Shown here piece after piece: positions 22,271-33,235 of a stretch of DNA of 56,084 nucleotides. The notes under the pieces were generated by a model, which saw only the letters and a list, made by a program, of their open reading frames with translations, made no database searches and had not been told where the DNA came from. The stretch comes from Chloromonas sp. AAM2 (taxonomy: Eukaryota; Chlorophyta; Chlorophyceae; Chlamydomonadales; Chlamydomonadaceae). Positions within the stretch are counted from its first letter, which is position 1; each line of letters begins with the position of its first letter. The stretch covers positions 1-56,084 of the forward strand of contig QAXH01003105.1 in NCBI GenBank assembly GCA_004335635.1, written 5' to 3'. The position numbers and the translations under genes were made by a program.

Positions 22271-23503
22271 AGGCCCGCAAGTCCCAGTTATGTATTAACA
22301 GGCACATACAAGGGCGGTATGGCGGAGCACTGAAAGCTGTGCCACGACTGTGAGGGTTGTGCAGTTGAATCACTGTGCACAGAGGTCGCTTTTATTCAGA
22401 GAGGTGTGCAGCGAAGCTGCTGGGGATCTGCAGGAGCCGAGCCACAAGTCTGACCTCGTGTCAGCAGAAGCCGCAAATTTCGTTGTCTGCCTGCGGTTTC
22501 ATCATTACACGGCTTGTCAACGTTTACCCACGGCTTCAATGCTTGGTATCGCAGCACATGATGGTGTGTAAGTGGCCCTGTGCATATCAGTCATGGAATC
22601 TTGAGGCCGCCGCATAGACGCAGGTTCAAGTTGGGTTTCTTGACGGGGGGCGTTTCCTTCCACACATGCCTGGTGCTTTAGGACTGGATTTCCTTACCAT
22701 TGGTGAATGGTTGCCGAAACGGGATGTCCTGTCCTGTGGTGGCTACTAGGCAGGCTCACCTCCTTGTGTGCAAATCTCAACTATGTTTTTTCATCCATAA
22801 GCCTATTTCATGTAGAATGAGTGTAACCTGACTTACCTGGAACGAGGTAGTGTTGTACGTTGCCTACATCGTCAGACTTCTTTGACTGGGCCTGCAGCTT
22901 GAAATTGCCTTGCTACTGTTGTGATTGTGCATATAACTACAGGCTTAGCTGTCGGAAAGGCTTTGTGAATGTTGTGACTTCGCATGCTGCTGCTGGCAAG
23001 CTGCACTAGTGGATAATTTCACGTGGTAGTGAGAGTGGGCCTGTCGCAGTCCTTCACAATGCCTGTCATACACTGTTGACATGGTATGAATATCCGTTGT
23101 TTCTATCGAATTCCAATTCGTGCTCGTTAGAAGCAAAACGTTGGTTTCCAATGCTTTCACATTGGGTATTTCTTCCTCTGTGACTGGACAACTCTCGTCA
23201 TCATTATTCAATTCTGCCAGCCTGATGTGCAGGAGGGAGAAACCTAGCAAAACGGTTCCAATTTCTTGTTGTGGCATTTCTTTTGGCATGAGATGGCTGT
23301 GAGGGTCAAATTGGTACATGAGGGAGCGATATTGCACGTTTTTGCAAATAGATGGCAGCTGCTAGAGACTATAGGTCTGATCGAGCTGGTGGTGCGCGCA
23401 AGTGGCCTAGGCAATATGTGCCTGTGGTTGGATGGTCTGTAAAGATGCATACGCAGTTGACCACTGGTTGAGCAGCACAGAGTGTCAGTCGAGTACACAA
23501 CAT
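22271..23503. other. Convergent intergenic region, GWD / DAP3
   Basis: Holds the 3' regions of two convergent genes. Composition is more AT-rich than the exons. No coding sequence is supported. Confidence 0.6.
22565..22569 (+). terminator. TGTAA polyadenylation signal for GWD
   Basis: TGTAA, the usual chlorophyte poly(A) signal, lies about 295 nt after the GWD stop codon. The assignment is by position and motif only. Confidence 0.5.
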
Positions 23504-26500
23504 CTACAACGACCAGTTGTTAAGCAGCTTGCCCTTGACGCGCAGCAAGCTGGATGTAACGGCCAATTGCCGTGCTTCAGATGCATTGCCATTGGTCAGC
23601 AGCATCAGTCGTGAGACGCTTCTTTGAGTGGGTGGCTCGGGGGCAGTGCCGCACTCGTAGTAATGGTACAGGGCGTGCGCCAGCTCAACCTGCAGGCAAG
23701 GGTGAACTCGCTTCTGTATTACAGAACACGTCACACTGTACATCATGTTGGTGACACGAACACAAGTTGCAGAAAGCAAGGGATCATGTCAATTCGTAGC
23801 AGTGTCAGTACCAGTAACTTTGTCAACCCCGGCTAAGTGATAATGTGTTGTTGAATACGTTGTGTTGTTTGATGTACTGATAGCAGCTGCACGGCCACAG
23901 ATTGCACATCCCGCTTGGTCAGGAGCACTTGGGGGGGCCAGTTGGTGCATTGCACGTAAATCATTGCAAAAGCCGCTGGCACAGTAAGGACATGACCAGC
24001 ACAAAGGCAACCTCAAGACCTGCCTGCGAAGACCCTACTTCGTGATGCGGCTGTTGGAGTGGCTCACCTGTGAATACCTGGGCACAAACACCTCGGCCGC
24101 CCTTGCCTCCGCTGCCAGGGGCACACGCACACGCCGTGATACGGCCACGCTGTGGGAGGTGGCGGCAACCACATGCACTGCACCCAGCTGTGCTGCAGAC
24201 TTCTCCAGGAACCGCATGCTGTTCGCCTGCGCGCCACCAACGGGCGTGCGACAAAACCGTATCAAGGTACTGCATAACTGTACCTCAGTTCCTGGGCAGC
24301 AACTGAACAAAGGCTCCAACATCACGTGGGCTCACAGTTGTGACTGACACGACCAGGTTCTGATACAGAGCTGCACTGCGGATACTGAAGCAGTCTGTTG
24401 AGGTTTCAAACCCTGCTGAATTACGCCATACTGAATTATAACAAGCTGGCTGTGGTCTAGTGCCTCGGACTTCAAGTCTGTACTCACCAGCCTGAGCTGC
24501 ACCACCCGTAGCGGCACTCGCTGGATGCCCTGTGGCCCGTCCACACCCTCCAGGCGCTCGTGCACGCCATAGCCCGTTTCCCCATACAGCGCGTTGTAAT
24601 CGTCCACTGCCAGCAGCACCGGCTGTCCAGCACCGGCTGCAGCCACAAGCTCCTCCATCAGCGCCAGCACAACAGTTACGGGCGTGTGGGCCTGGGCGAG
24701 GCACCAAGACCGCACTGTTTGTTTTGTGTGACGTTTGATGCTGGCATCAAGATCAAACTTGCACTCCAGGCACACTCAAACTGCATGGATTCCTTCTTCT
24801 CAGCAGGCTTAGGCCCGGCTTATATAACATTGTTATACAGATGCATGGCTCTGAGGAATACACCCACTGTGCAGGTGCGAAACACAGGGATGAGAAGCTG
24901 TCTGCTTCCCACTCACATCATCGGCTGCCAAGCCATGTGTGATTAACTGGTTCAGCGTGACGGTGCCGGGCGCTGGACTCTGTCTGCCACGGCCAGCAGC
25001 AGCAGGTGCCTCCACTGCCTTGCCAGCCTCACTCCCCTCTGGTGACACAAGGCTTGAGGGGTTGGGTTCTGAACTTGCACCGGTAGCGGGCGCATGTACT
25101 GGCGTCTCCTCCGCCCTCCCTGGCTGGCCTACGTCTGCAGTTGATATTGAGGCTCCCCCAAACTCTGTTGAGCTGGGCGCTGTTGGGTTGCCGGCCATCT
25201 GGAGCTGTGTGGGTGACTCTGGCTGCGGTGTGGCGGGCAGCAGCTGCCTGGTTGCTTCCAGGCGCACGGGCATACCTGCCAGGGCCTTGCCATGCGCCTG
25301 CTGCACGCCCAGCAGCACATGCATGGCTGAGATGGGCGTGTCCCACTGCCTGGGGCCATCAGTTCCCTCCGCAGTGGGACACGCCTCAAATAGCCCACCC
25401 TTGACCAGTGCTGTGGCCGAGGGAATGTAAACAGCCAGCCTGCACAGCCAACAGGCACACACCACAACAATAACTAGTCCTTTCACTCACAATACACACT
25501 TGTGCATGATGAAGATGACGTGTGCTTCCATGGCCAGCTCCCTTTGCAACGTCAGGCTTCCTGGTGCGAGCGGCAACAGTGTGTGCTCCTATGCTGGGTG
25601 TTCAGCGCACGAATATGCAAACAAACAATCCGTCAGCGGATCCACTGCATCCTTTCCCACCCCTTGTGAGATGCTTGGATGGTTTCGCTCCCAGCACCCA
25701 CCATCCTGACTGGCGTGCGCGCTCCACCAGGGCTGCAAGTGTGCAGCTCTTGCCCGCGCCGCCCGGGCCACGCAGTAGCACCCGCACGCCTCCCCGCCCC
25801 GCTGTGCTGCCATGTGCCAAGGCTTCCCACACCCCGGCCGTCACACGGCGGTGCATGAGTATGGGTGTGCTGCCGCCCTGGGCGCCTGCCACTGCCGCCA
25901 TCTCCTGCTGCAGCCCGCCACAGCCCCCGGAGCGGGGCCTCTCCCTGCTATCCCGGGAGGCATAGAAGGACTGGTAGAGCGCGGGAAACGCCTCTGGCAG
26001 CAAGGCGGGCTGCAGCTGATAGTAATTGCCAACGTGCTCTGAATCTAGCTGGTTGGATGGCACAGGCACTTGCAATCTGTGTGCGCGCATTTGGCAAACA
26101 GGAGCCGTCACGTTCATGCAGACCTGGCTCGTGCAAGTGCAGCACACGGGATATGGTATTGACTTTGCCAGCAACCACAACCGCATTGTGCGTCACATCA
26201 CACACCACGATGCACACGCCTTCGCTCCGGCTGTGTGGCCATGATCAGGTCCACCATGCTTACATGGATTCGAGTGGCCGCTGGTCCAGCAAGCCCAGAG
26301 CTTCAGCGTTTGGAGAACCTGCACTGGCAGATGCCTCCTGGTTTGTTGAGCCGCTCCCGTCTGGTGCTGGCTGTTTGTCTGCAGCGCCTGCTGCAGAGTT
26401 TTTCTTTCCCTTCCCCTGATGGTCAATGGTACTGCGGTACCATGCAACCTGGCAAGGCTGCAGGTTGTGGGAACTAGGCTGACAAGGTACAGGTGACCGC

Positions 26501-26713
26501 CATGGCGCCAAAAGCTGACCCTGCACACTCGACACGCATGCTGCCACCTGCCCTTGAAGCTCGGCCAAACACAGCGGCCTGCAAACAGGTAGAAATGCAA
26601 CCAATCAATCAAACTGATTGTGGCCAGGCGAAAGCAACCAGTCAATCAAACTGATGAAAGGCTTGTGATTGAGCTCACCTAGCCGACACGGCCCACCGCC
26701 CAAGTGCCTGCAT
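23504..26713 (-). CDS. DAP3: Mitochondrial ribosomal protein mS29 (DAP3), P-loop GTPase
   Basis: Small-subunit mitoribosome protein with a P-loop NTPase fold. Seven minus-strand exons: 26679-26713, 26264-26578, 25702-26076, 24917-25439, 24488-24691, 24068-24226, 23504-23689; all phases agree, 598 residues. Exon 1 encodes MQALGRWAVSAR, a basic amphipathic start typical of a mitochondrial presequence. Walker A is RGPGGAGKS (about 220-227), followed by SGWLAVYIPSA. The conserved VLLAVDDYNALYG (Walker B region), ANSMRFLEKSA and HVVAATSHSVAVSR follow. The C-terminus has VELAHALYHYYECG and RLMLLTNGNA, typical of the DAP3 tail. A Pro/Ser/Ala-rich insert of about 100 residues in exon 4 makes the protein longer than animal DAP3 (about 400). 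The gene is divergent from the MYSM1-like gene 305 bp away. Confidence 0.92.
26598..26657. repeat. Short direct repeat in DAP3 intron 1
   Basis: GCAACCAATCAATCAAACTGAT recurs with one change about 37 bp downstream, within the first intron of the DAP3 gene. Confidence 0.7.
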
Positions 26714-27018
26714 GGGCGATGCCTTACAACTGACTGATGTACCCTCAAACAGTATGTGACATAAAGCACTATCTCCTTGTCATCATCAGTAGCTCTCATC
26801 AGTAGCGAGCATCCAGCAGTGGCCCGGAAATCGGGCCAACCGCTGTTGCTAACCGCTGATCTCACATGCTACCGGACCAGTGTCAAGCTTGGCGATTGAC
26901 ACTGCGCCCTTGTTGCATGGTCGACAGCACGCACGAAAGAAACAAAGATCGGTTCGGGCCATCTCGTTTGAGCGACCGCTCCCGGTCTATGTAAACACGA
27001 AATCGCAGCTGGCCCGCC
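26714..27018. promoter_or_regulatory. Probable shared promoter, DAP3 / MYSM1-like
   Basis: The 305 bp between two divergent, well-supported start codons must hold the promoters of both genes. No TATA box or named factor site is evident. Confidence 0.6.
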
Positions 27019-30000
27019 ATGAGCCTGCAGGATGACGAGGCTATTGCGCGCACCTTGGCCGGCGAACAGCCATACAGCAGCATGTATGGTTTTATTGACT
27101 CCGACAGTGCTGAAGAGGACAGACCGAAGAAGCGCAGAGCTGGTCGCAAGGCCAGCAGGGGCAAAAAGGCCAAACCCTGCGTTACAGATACCGCGCAGCA
27201 TGCAGTGCAGCCTGCAACACAGGCCCAAGCCACACCATGCGAGGCCATACAGCCTGGGATACCCTTCAGCATGGAAGCAGGCGTATCTCCACCTATCAAC
27301 ACCACTGCCAACAACACAGGGCCACAAACCGAACCTGCTGGGTCTTGCCCAGACCTGCACATGGACAAAAAACTTGCGTCTGGTAAAGGTGCACAACAAA
27401 ACGCATGCAAGCGGGAAATCGCACCCGGGCGGCCTTGGAGCTTTGAGGAAGAGGTAGGGTTTTGAGAGCTCCACGAGCAACTTGCTCACGGATGTGAACG
27501 CCCAGCAAGCCATAAACCGTCATGTTAAATACCAAATGGGCAGGCTAACCAAGCTACCAGGAGCACCTCGTGCATGCTGAGCCTTGGACCTTGGCCCATG
27601 TAATTTGCGATGTATGCAGAGTTTCCCTGTGCAGATATTGAGACAGGGTGGACAGCATGGTGACAGCTCTACGCCATGACCTGTGCCCTGCTGCTCAGGC
27701 GTTGTTTCAGAAATCCTTGGAGACCCATGGACGTGACTGGCGAGCCGCAGCCGCACTGATTGGAAGCAGGGACGCGCGGCAAGTCAGCAGTCACGCCCAG
27801 AAATCCTTCATCAAACTATGCATGCAGGGCAGGGTGAGACTCAGGCACACACAGGGCAGCCTTTGCAGATGTTGCAGGCCGAACTAGGAACAATGTAAGG
27901 GTTGTAGGCAGTCAATGATCTCAACACCGCAATTCCCAACCTGCTGTGTTGTTGCATAGCAGCCGACTTGGTCATGAGCAGTTCACAAGAGGGGAGGGAT
28001 TCCAACCTGTCCAACCTACATGTGAAGGGGACTGCGACACACCAGGGTAGTAGTGGTGGTGGTCACCCCTTGAGGTGCTATCCACACAACAGCACTCAAG
28101 CTGAATGATGCACGCAGTGCCTTGTTGCAGTCAGTCACCGCCAATTCTGGTTCCTCGAGTGTAAACATCACGGTAGCGCTAATTCTGGCGTCGCTGACGC
28201 TGATGCTGGTGTTTGGCTTGCTGGTGCAGCCGCTGCCCCCCAAGGTGTGTCTCTCAGGGGAGGGCTACACACTGAGCGGCAGGCCGCTAGACCCCACAAG
28301 TGCCTCGGCCCTGGCGTACGGCTTCAACCCCCTGCTGCTGGCCAGTGAGTGCATGGCATCAGCCGCAGGCATGGAGACACCTTAGCAGGCATGGCCACGC
28401 ACAGTGTGGAGCCAACAGCTGACCCATGCACTTGAACTTGTCAATGTAAGCCCGGTTGACAATCGCTATGCAATTTTCGTGCTGGCTGCTTCCCTGTGTA
28501 CATTCTTTGTGTGCTGCCCTCATCTGATACCTTCTCTCGTGATCTGTTCTTCCGCAGGGTTGGAAGCTGACTGCCTTGCCCAGGCCAAGCGCGGTCTGCT
28601 GGTGGCGCACCTGCCCCGCAGCCTGGGCGGGGAGGCGGAGGAACCTACAGGGGACAAGGCGAGTACGAGGCTGACAAACAAAAGCCAGCACTCAGGAAGC
28701 TGACAAGCACTCCCAATCAAGAGACACAGTTTGCAGCCACCCCACAAGGAAGCCCAGATTGATAATAGGATTGGCCATCCAAATGACCTGCAGATGGGCA
28801 AGGGGCATGCAGTGACAGCAGAGCGCCATTGCAATCATGTGGGTTGACTAAACCTTGCAAAACTGTGTGGCTATGGGAGTAATGTTCGCAGGCAAGGGTG
28901 TCCAGGCAGCACAGCCGGCCTGCCCCAGCCACCGCTCCCTCGTGCGCCCCCACACCGGTCACCCACACCTCATCCGATCCCGGGACAGCCACCTTTCCGC
29001 CACTGCCACACCGTCTAGTGCTTCCAACTGCACCCTTAGGGGCCATGGGCGCCAGCCTTGCCATGCACGGAACACTGGCCCAGCCTGGCGCATGTGACAC
29101 ACATGCAACACCATGTGATGCAGCAGCAATGGCAGCGGAGGCCAACCAGGGCGCGGCTGCTGAACCGGCTGTGGCCGCAGGCGCCCCATCTCAGACAGAG
29201 TATGCACGCCAGAGGCCACGGCGTGAGGGCGCGGGTGGCCGGATGCATGGCATGCTGGCCGCTACGTCAGAGTCCACCCAGTTGCTGCGGCCGTTTGCGT
29301 TCCTGGGCCAGCCGGGCAGCGGTGCGCCCCTGGCACAGCCTTTCGCCATGGAGATGCATGCACACGTGAGAGGGCTGGGTGCAGGACAGCCTCAAGCTGG
29401 CTAGGCTAAGCATTGCCCAACTGATGCACATTTAGGCTGCACTGATGCGCTTTGCAGGTTTGACTGAATGGCGGTACAGGAAATTTATCGCTTATTCACG
29501 TTGCACTCTTGACCAGCCAGTGCCTCACTCACTAACAAACCTGCTATTCTTTCTGTTTTACTCTGCCTAGGTACGCGCATTTGTGCGTCACCAGGGGTGT
29601 ATCAATTGTGAGATTAAGGGGGTTGACGTGAACTTGCGTAAACAGGTAGACAAGAAGGAGTGGACAGTTGAGCTCACCGGCTTCAACAACCGAATGACCA
29701 ACTCCAAGTTCTTCTCCAAACTGGATCAACTGGTTGCAAAGGAGCCGCAAATGAAACTGAATCAATACCACTTCTGCACACATCAACACCAATTCCAGTC
29801 AGTCCCAAGAATTGTCCCAGATCTGGCAAACATCTGTTTTTTTTGTCACAGAAGGTAGAGATGAGCTTATAGAGCACAGTATGCCCAGCACCACCTGCAA
29901 TGCATGCTCACACCTTCCCTGAGCAAGAGGTGTTTGCTTGTGCCCATACTGCTCAGGCGCTTGTTGTGATGGACTTCCACGCGCACTTGAGCGGATTCGA

Positions 30001-32097
30001 GGTGATCGGCCTGCTGGGAGGGCGCTGGGACGCGGCGGCGCGCAGCCTCACCGTGTCGCGCGCCTACCCCTGCCGCAGGGCTGCCGGCAGCAGCGCACTC
30101 ACAAGCGTGGAGATATGCCCGTGCGCCCAGGTGACACACACTGTGCACCAGGGAAAAAGGGTGGCTAAAGAGGCACTGATCTCCGCTTGATTTGGCCGTG
30201 GCATTGCTGATACAGGCCTTAGACAGACCTTGCCATCCTTCCAAGCGCTGCATGGTCTGCCTGACTTAGTGATTCTTGTTGGTGTCTGTCTGCAGGTGGA
30301 TGCGCTGGCGGCCATGACAGAGGCCGGGGATCATTGCGTGGGGTGAGTGCGGCCGGTCCCGGCCACCCACCATCCTCCACAGCCACAGCCACATGACCAA
30401 TGCCGGCAGTTTGCACCACAGTCATGCAAGAGCCCTTCGCTACGGAATTGCGTCCTGCTGTGGTGTTCAGTGCAGCACGGTGTTCACTCGCAGTTGGTAC
30501 CACAGCCACCCCGTGTTCCAGCCCACGCCCAGCCAGGCGGACCTGGACAACCAACACAACTACCAGCGGTTGTTCCGCCAGGCTGACAGCAAGGTGGGCC
30601 TGGGCGGAACACCAGGCCATCCAAGTGGCTCGCGCCACGTGACAGCAGCCGGACTGATCCCAGGGTCTACGTCACTTTGCACGGTTTGAGCTGATCAGGG
30701 TGCAGCCAGATACAGCTGCCACTGCTTGTGTTGTAGCATGCATTATGCATTGTGTATTCTCAGGTGGAGCCATTTGTGGGTGTGATTGTGGGCCCCTGGG
30801 ACACCTCCCTGCCCAGCCCTCTGTCGGCCAGCACTGTGTTCGTGGCGCACAACCGGCCAGGCAGCCGAGCCCTGCAACCGTACAGCGTGCGGTGGGTGGC
30901 ACCAGCGGACATGTGCATCGGCACATATGAAGCCCTGTCCAAGCTCATGTTGATGCCTCTGAATCTGAAAGAAACCCCTCCACACAGTGCTGTCTGCGAG
31001 CCCCAGCACAACGAGTGTCAGTGCCCCTGCATCAGACAGGATGCCCATGCTGCCATTGAAGGACGTTCTCCACGCACCATTGCAAGACACCCGAGTGATG
31101 CAGTTCACGGCTTGTGGGTCTTGGTGCTTGTCTGTGCGTTTTTTAGGATGCAAGCCATGCTGGCAGCTCTGCACCGCTGTGTTATACGCGCAGTTATGTG
31201 CTGACCGGTGCGCATGAGCTGCCGGGGCCGGCCGTCACGCTGCTGCTGTGTGGCCTGTTGGACGAACACCGGGAGGACGAACAGCGCTGGGACTTCACAC
31301 AGGTAGAGGCAGCCACATGGAGCAGGGTTTGGCCGTGGTGAACTGTTGTGACGTGGGCAGTGTGAGCATCCTTAACCGTACCATGATGCCATGCTGATGC
31401 CAGGGTCTACCTATGGAGTGCAGTGGATCAGATCAATAACAATAACAGTCAAGCCAGTGACGCGATTGTGTTTTGGATCACTCCATGCAGGAGTGGCGGG
31501 GTTACNNNNNNNNNNNNNNNNNNNNNNNNNCCCCGGCCTGTCGCGCGAGGGAGGGCACGTGGGCCCGCCAGTCAGCAGGGTCACCAAGCTTCAGACCTCC
31601 CTGGCGCAGTTCCTGGTGCAGGTCAGGGACACGTGCAAGGTGAGAGTCAGCCACGCAATGCACCCAAGTCAGAAGCTGTTCGGGGCACACAGCATGAACC
31701 TTCAACCTTCAGTCCGGTGAGGAACTGGGTCTATTACACGGCAACAGAGTAAGATGCAAGCAGCGGCTTGCATGTGCTTGCTGATCACTGATGCCAGTCG
31801 CTGGCTGCTGACCAGAATCTGATTTGCCATATCAGTGGCCATACAAGCACCTGTGCCTGTATGCCGCAGCTCGTGGCCTGGCTGGAAAGCCTTGCAAGGG
31901 AGATCGAGTCAAGGTGGCATGTGCAGCTGCCTGATACGCCTGTACTTCAACAACAGGGGCAAGAGAAAGAGAACTCAGCATGTCAATCCCAGAATTGCAC
32001 GAGTGTGCCCACTGCTGGTGCCCTGCTGTGTCAACCGTTGGCATTGGCGGAGGATGGACTGGTTGACCAAGCGGCAGTGGGAGATGCATGTGGCTGA
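27019..32097 (+). CDS. MYSM1-like histone H2A deubiquitinase (SANT + JAMM)
   Basis: Zinc metalloprotease expected to remove ubiquitin from histone H2A. Exons: 27019-27453, 27699-27833, 28230-28344, 28558-28658, 28892-29365, 29957-30130, 30296-30342, 30494-30593, 30764-about 30912, about 31167-31302, 31491-31639, 31870-32097. The acidic N-terminus has a PKKRRAGRK nuclear signal. A SANT/MYB domain (about 141-190) has GRDWRAAAALIGSRD and the SHAQKSF motif. The JAMM/MPN+ domain has Glu435 in EVIGLLGG and GWYHSHPVFQPTPSQAD, giving the full E...HxHx10D zinc site (His497, His499, Asp510). No SWIRM domain is evident between SANT and JAMM, unlike animal MYSM1. The intron after exon 4 appears to use a GC donor. 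Exon 11 contains 25 N, and the flanking frames agree only if the true gap length differs. Introns 2 and 5 hold repeats. The exon 9/10 junction is the least certain. Confidence 0.88.
27986..28083 (+). repeat. 341-bp interspersed repeat, copy 3 (truncated)
   Basis: The first ~98 bp of the repeat family (CAAGAGGGGAGGGATTCCAA ... GAGGTGCTATCC) lie in intron 2 of the MYSM1-like gene. The rest is missing. Confidence 0.85.
29571..29858 (+). other. Long open frame inside MYSM1-like intron 5
   Basis: After a strong pyrimidine-rich acceptor (TTTACTCTGCCTAG, ending at 29570) the frame stays open for about 95 codons. It is lower in GC than the flanking exons and encodes protein-like sequence such as WTVELTGFNNRMTNSKFFSK. 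A donor (CAG|GTAGAC) after 75 bp would make an in-phase 25-codon cassette exon. Direct joining of exons 5 and 6 gives a better family match, so I treat this as intronic. Its 3' part is a copy of a dispersed repeat. Confidence 0.4.
29810..29840 (+). repeat. Dispersed ~30-bp motif, copy B
   Basis: AATTGTCCCAGATCTGGCAA followed by ACATCTG and a T-run. Upstream similarity to copy D (56003-56038, minus strand) extends over roughly 30 further bases (ACACCAATTCCAG.TCAGTCC). Confidence 0.6.
31506..31530. other. Assembly gap (25 N)
   Basis: A run of 25 undetermined bases lies inside exon 11 of the MYSM1-like gene. Reading through 25 bases puts the two conserved sides out of frame, so the gap length is a placeholder. 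Confidence 0.95.
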
Positions 32098-32680
32098 CAG
32101 TCGTATGGCGTACTTTCATTCCACCAATGGCCCTGACATAATCAATCAAACCACTAGCCTGGCTGAGCATTTCAGCTCTGTTGATCGTACGTGGGACAAT
32201 TGTTGCCTGGTTGCAAGCCATATGAACATGTCCTGTCACGTGCGTCCCATTGGACCAGGACGTAGCTGAGCAGATCAATGTGACCAACAATTGTTAGGCG
32301 TCATCGCCCTTGTAGGAGTAGCACATCAACGACACACTCGCAGTTAATGAACTAATGAACGTTGGCAAATAACCACTTCATGGACTCATAGCACATCACG
32401 CTGTCTTCTGTTGTTTTAGAACCTGTCTGCTGAGTGCTTATTAATATCTTGTATTTTTGAACCTTGCTTGCCATCCAGAGCGCAGTGTGCTTGGTTCGTT
32501 TGTAGAACAAACTTGGATGAACATGCGCTTTTTATGTTGTTTTCTTTGCGCGAGTGGCGGTTGCACAGGGCTTGTTGCATTGTTACAGGGTCTGACGTCT
32601 CAATCCCGAGAGGGAACAGTCAGGCTTGTGAAGGCTTGTAACATGGTGGGAGAGCTAGACCCAGTGAAGGTCTTTGCAGA

Positions 32681-32710
32681 TAAAGATGTTTGCCAGTTCT
32701 GGGACAGTTT
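32681..32710 (-). repeat. Dispersed ~30-bp motif, copy C
   Basis: On the minus strand it reads AACTGTCCCAGAACTGGCAA followed by ACATCTTTA, one or two changes from the consensus of the other copies. Confidence 0.55.
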
Positions 32711-32751
32711 GTGTGTGCGACTCACTAGTGGTGATACGCATTCTGGGTTAT

Positions 32752-32771
32752 CATGATGATGATGATGATGA
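32752..32771. repeat. (ATG)n microsatellite
   Basis: Six to seven tandem ATG/TGA triplets. Confidence 0.85.
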
Positions 32772-32877
32772 ATCCTCATGATGTGTATGGGTGCCATAGT
32801 CCTAAGACTTGTGTATTGGTCAAGACACTCATTAATTTCACATGAGGACAGGTGGGTAGACATCGCGTGTTGTGGTA

Positions 32878-33011
32878 GATGCGTGATTAATCAGTCTCAC
32901 AGCTGGTTGTAGAACTTTCTAGAACTTTGCGCAAGAGAACCTGGGGTGGCGGTGGAAGGGAAAGTTCTAGAAAGTTCTAAAACCAGCTGCGAGACTGATT
33001 AACCACGCATC
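32878..33011. repeat. Inverted repeat 1 (~50-bp arms) with HSE-like cores
   Basis: Arms at 32878-32927 and 32961-33011 are inverted copies with about three mismatches and a spacer of about 33 bp. Each arm contains GAACTTTCTAGAA, which fits the heat-shock element pattern GAAnnTTCnnGAA. The right arm touches the second, longer inverted repeat. Confidence 0.8.
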
Positions 33012-33235
33012 ACCGTGTGAGTGTTCATCTTGACGCCCTGTGGACAGTGACAAAAGTGCGCAAATGCTGTAATAGAACGCCAGTTGCGTTAGAACTTTGC
33101 ATATCGTCTGCGCACATCACCACAGCGCGCACAAGTGCCATCATACATTAAAAGAACATCATTGGCGTTCTATTACAGCATTTGCGCACTTTTGTCACTG
33201 TCCACAGGGCGTCAAGATGAACACCCACACGGTGA
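33010..33235. repeat. Foldback: 73-bp inverted repeat, one mismatch
   Basis: Arm 33010-33082 and arm 33163-33235 are reverse complements with a single mismatch, separated by an 80-bp loop. RNA from either strand would form a stem of about 73 bp. The outer edge of the right arm coincides with the point where the adjacent polymerase-like fragment stops matching its family. Confidence 0.9.

Larger units (their letters stand above)
32098..32877. other. Intergenic, no supported gene
   Basis: Region downstream of the MYSM1-like stop. It contains an unrecognised plus-strand frame (about 32457-32756), the dispersed motif copy C and an (ATG)n run at about 32752-32771. Confidence 0.5.

Noticed and set aside
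24440..24485. tRNA-like A-box and anticodon-like stretch (TGGTCTAGTGCCTCGGACTTCAAGTC)
   Set aside because: No B-box (GGTTCGAnnCC) at the right distance downstream and no acceptor stem; it lies in a DAP3 intron.
29571..29858. Treating the intron frame as a constitutive exon of the MYSM1-like gene
   Set aside because: Direct joining of 29365 to 29957 gives a continuous and better JAMM N-terminal match; the frame's end overlaps a dispersed repeat.
32457..32756. Plus-strand frame of about 100 codons as a gene
   Set aside because: No ATG at its start, no motif, contains an (ATG)n run and a dispersed repeat on the other strand.
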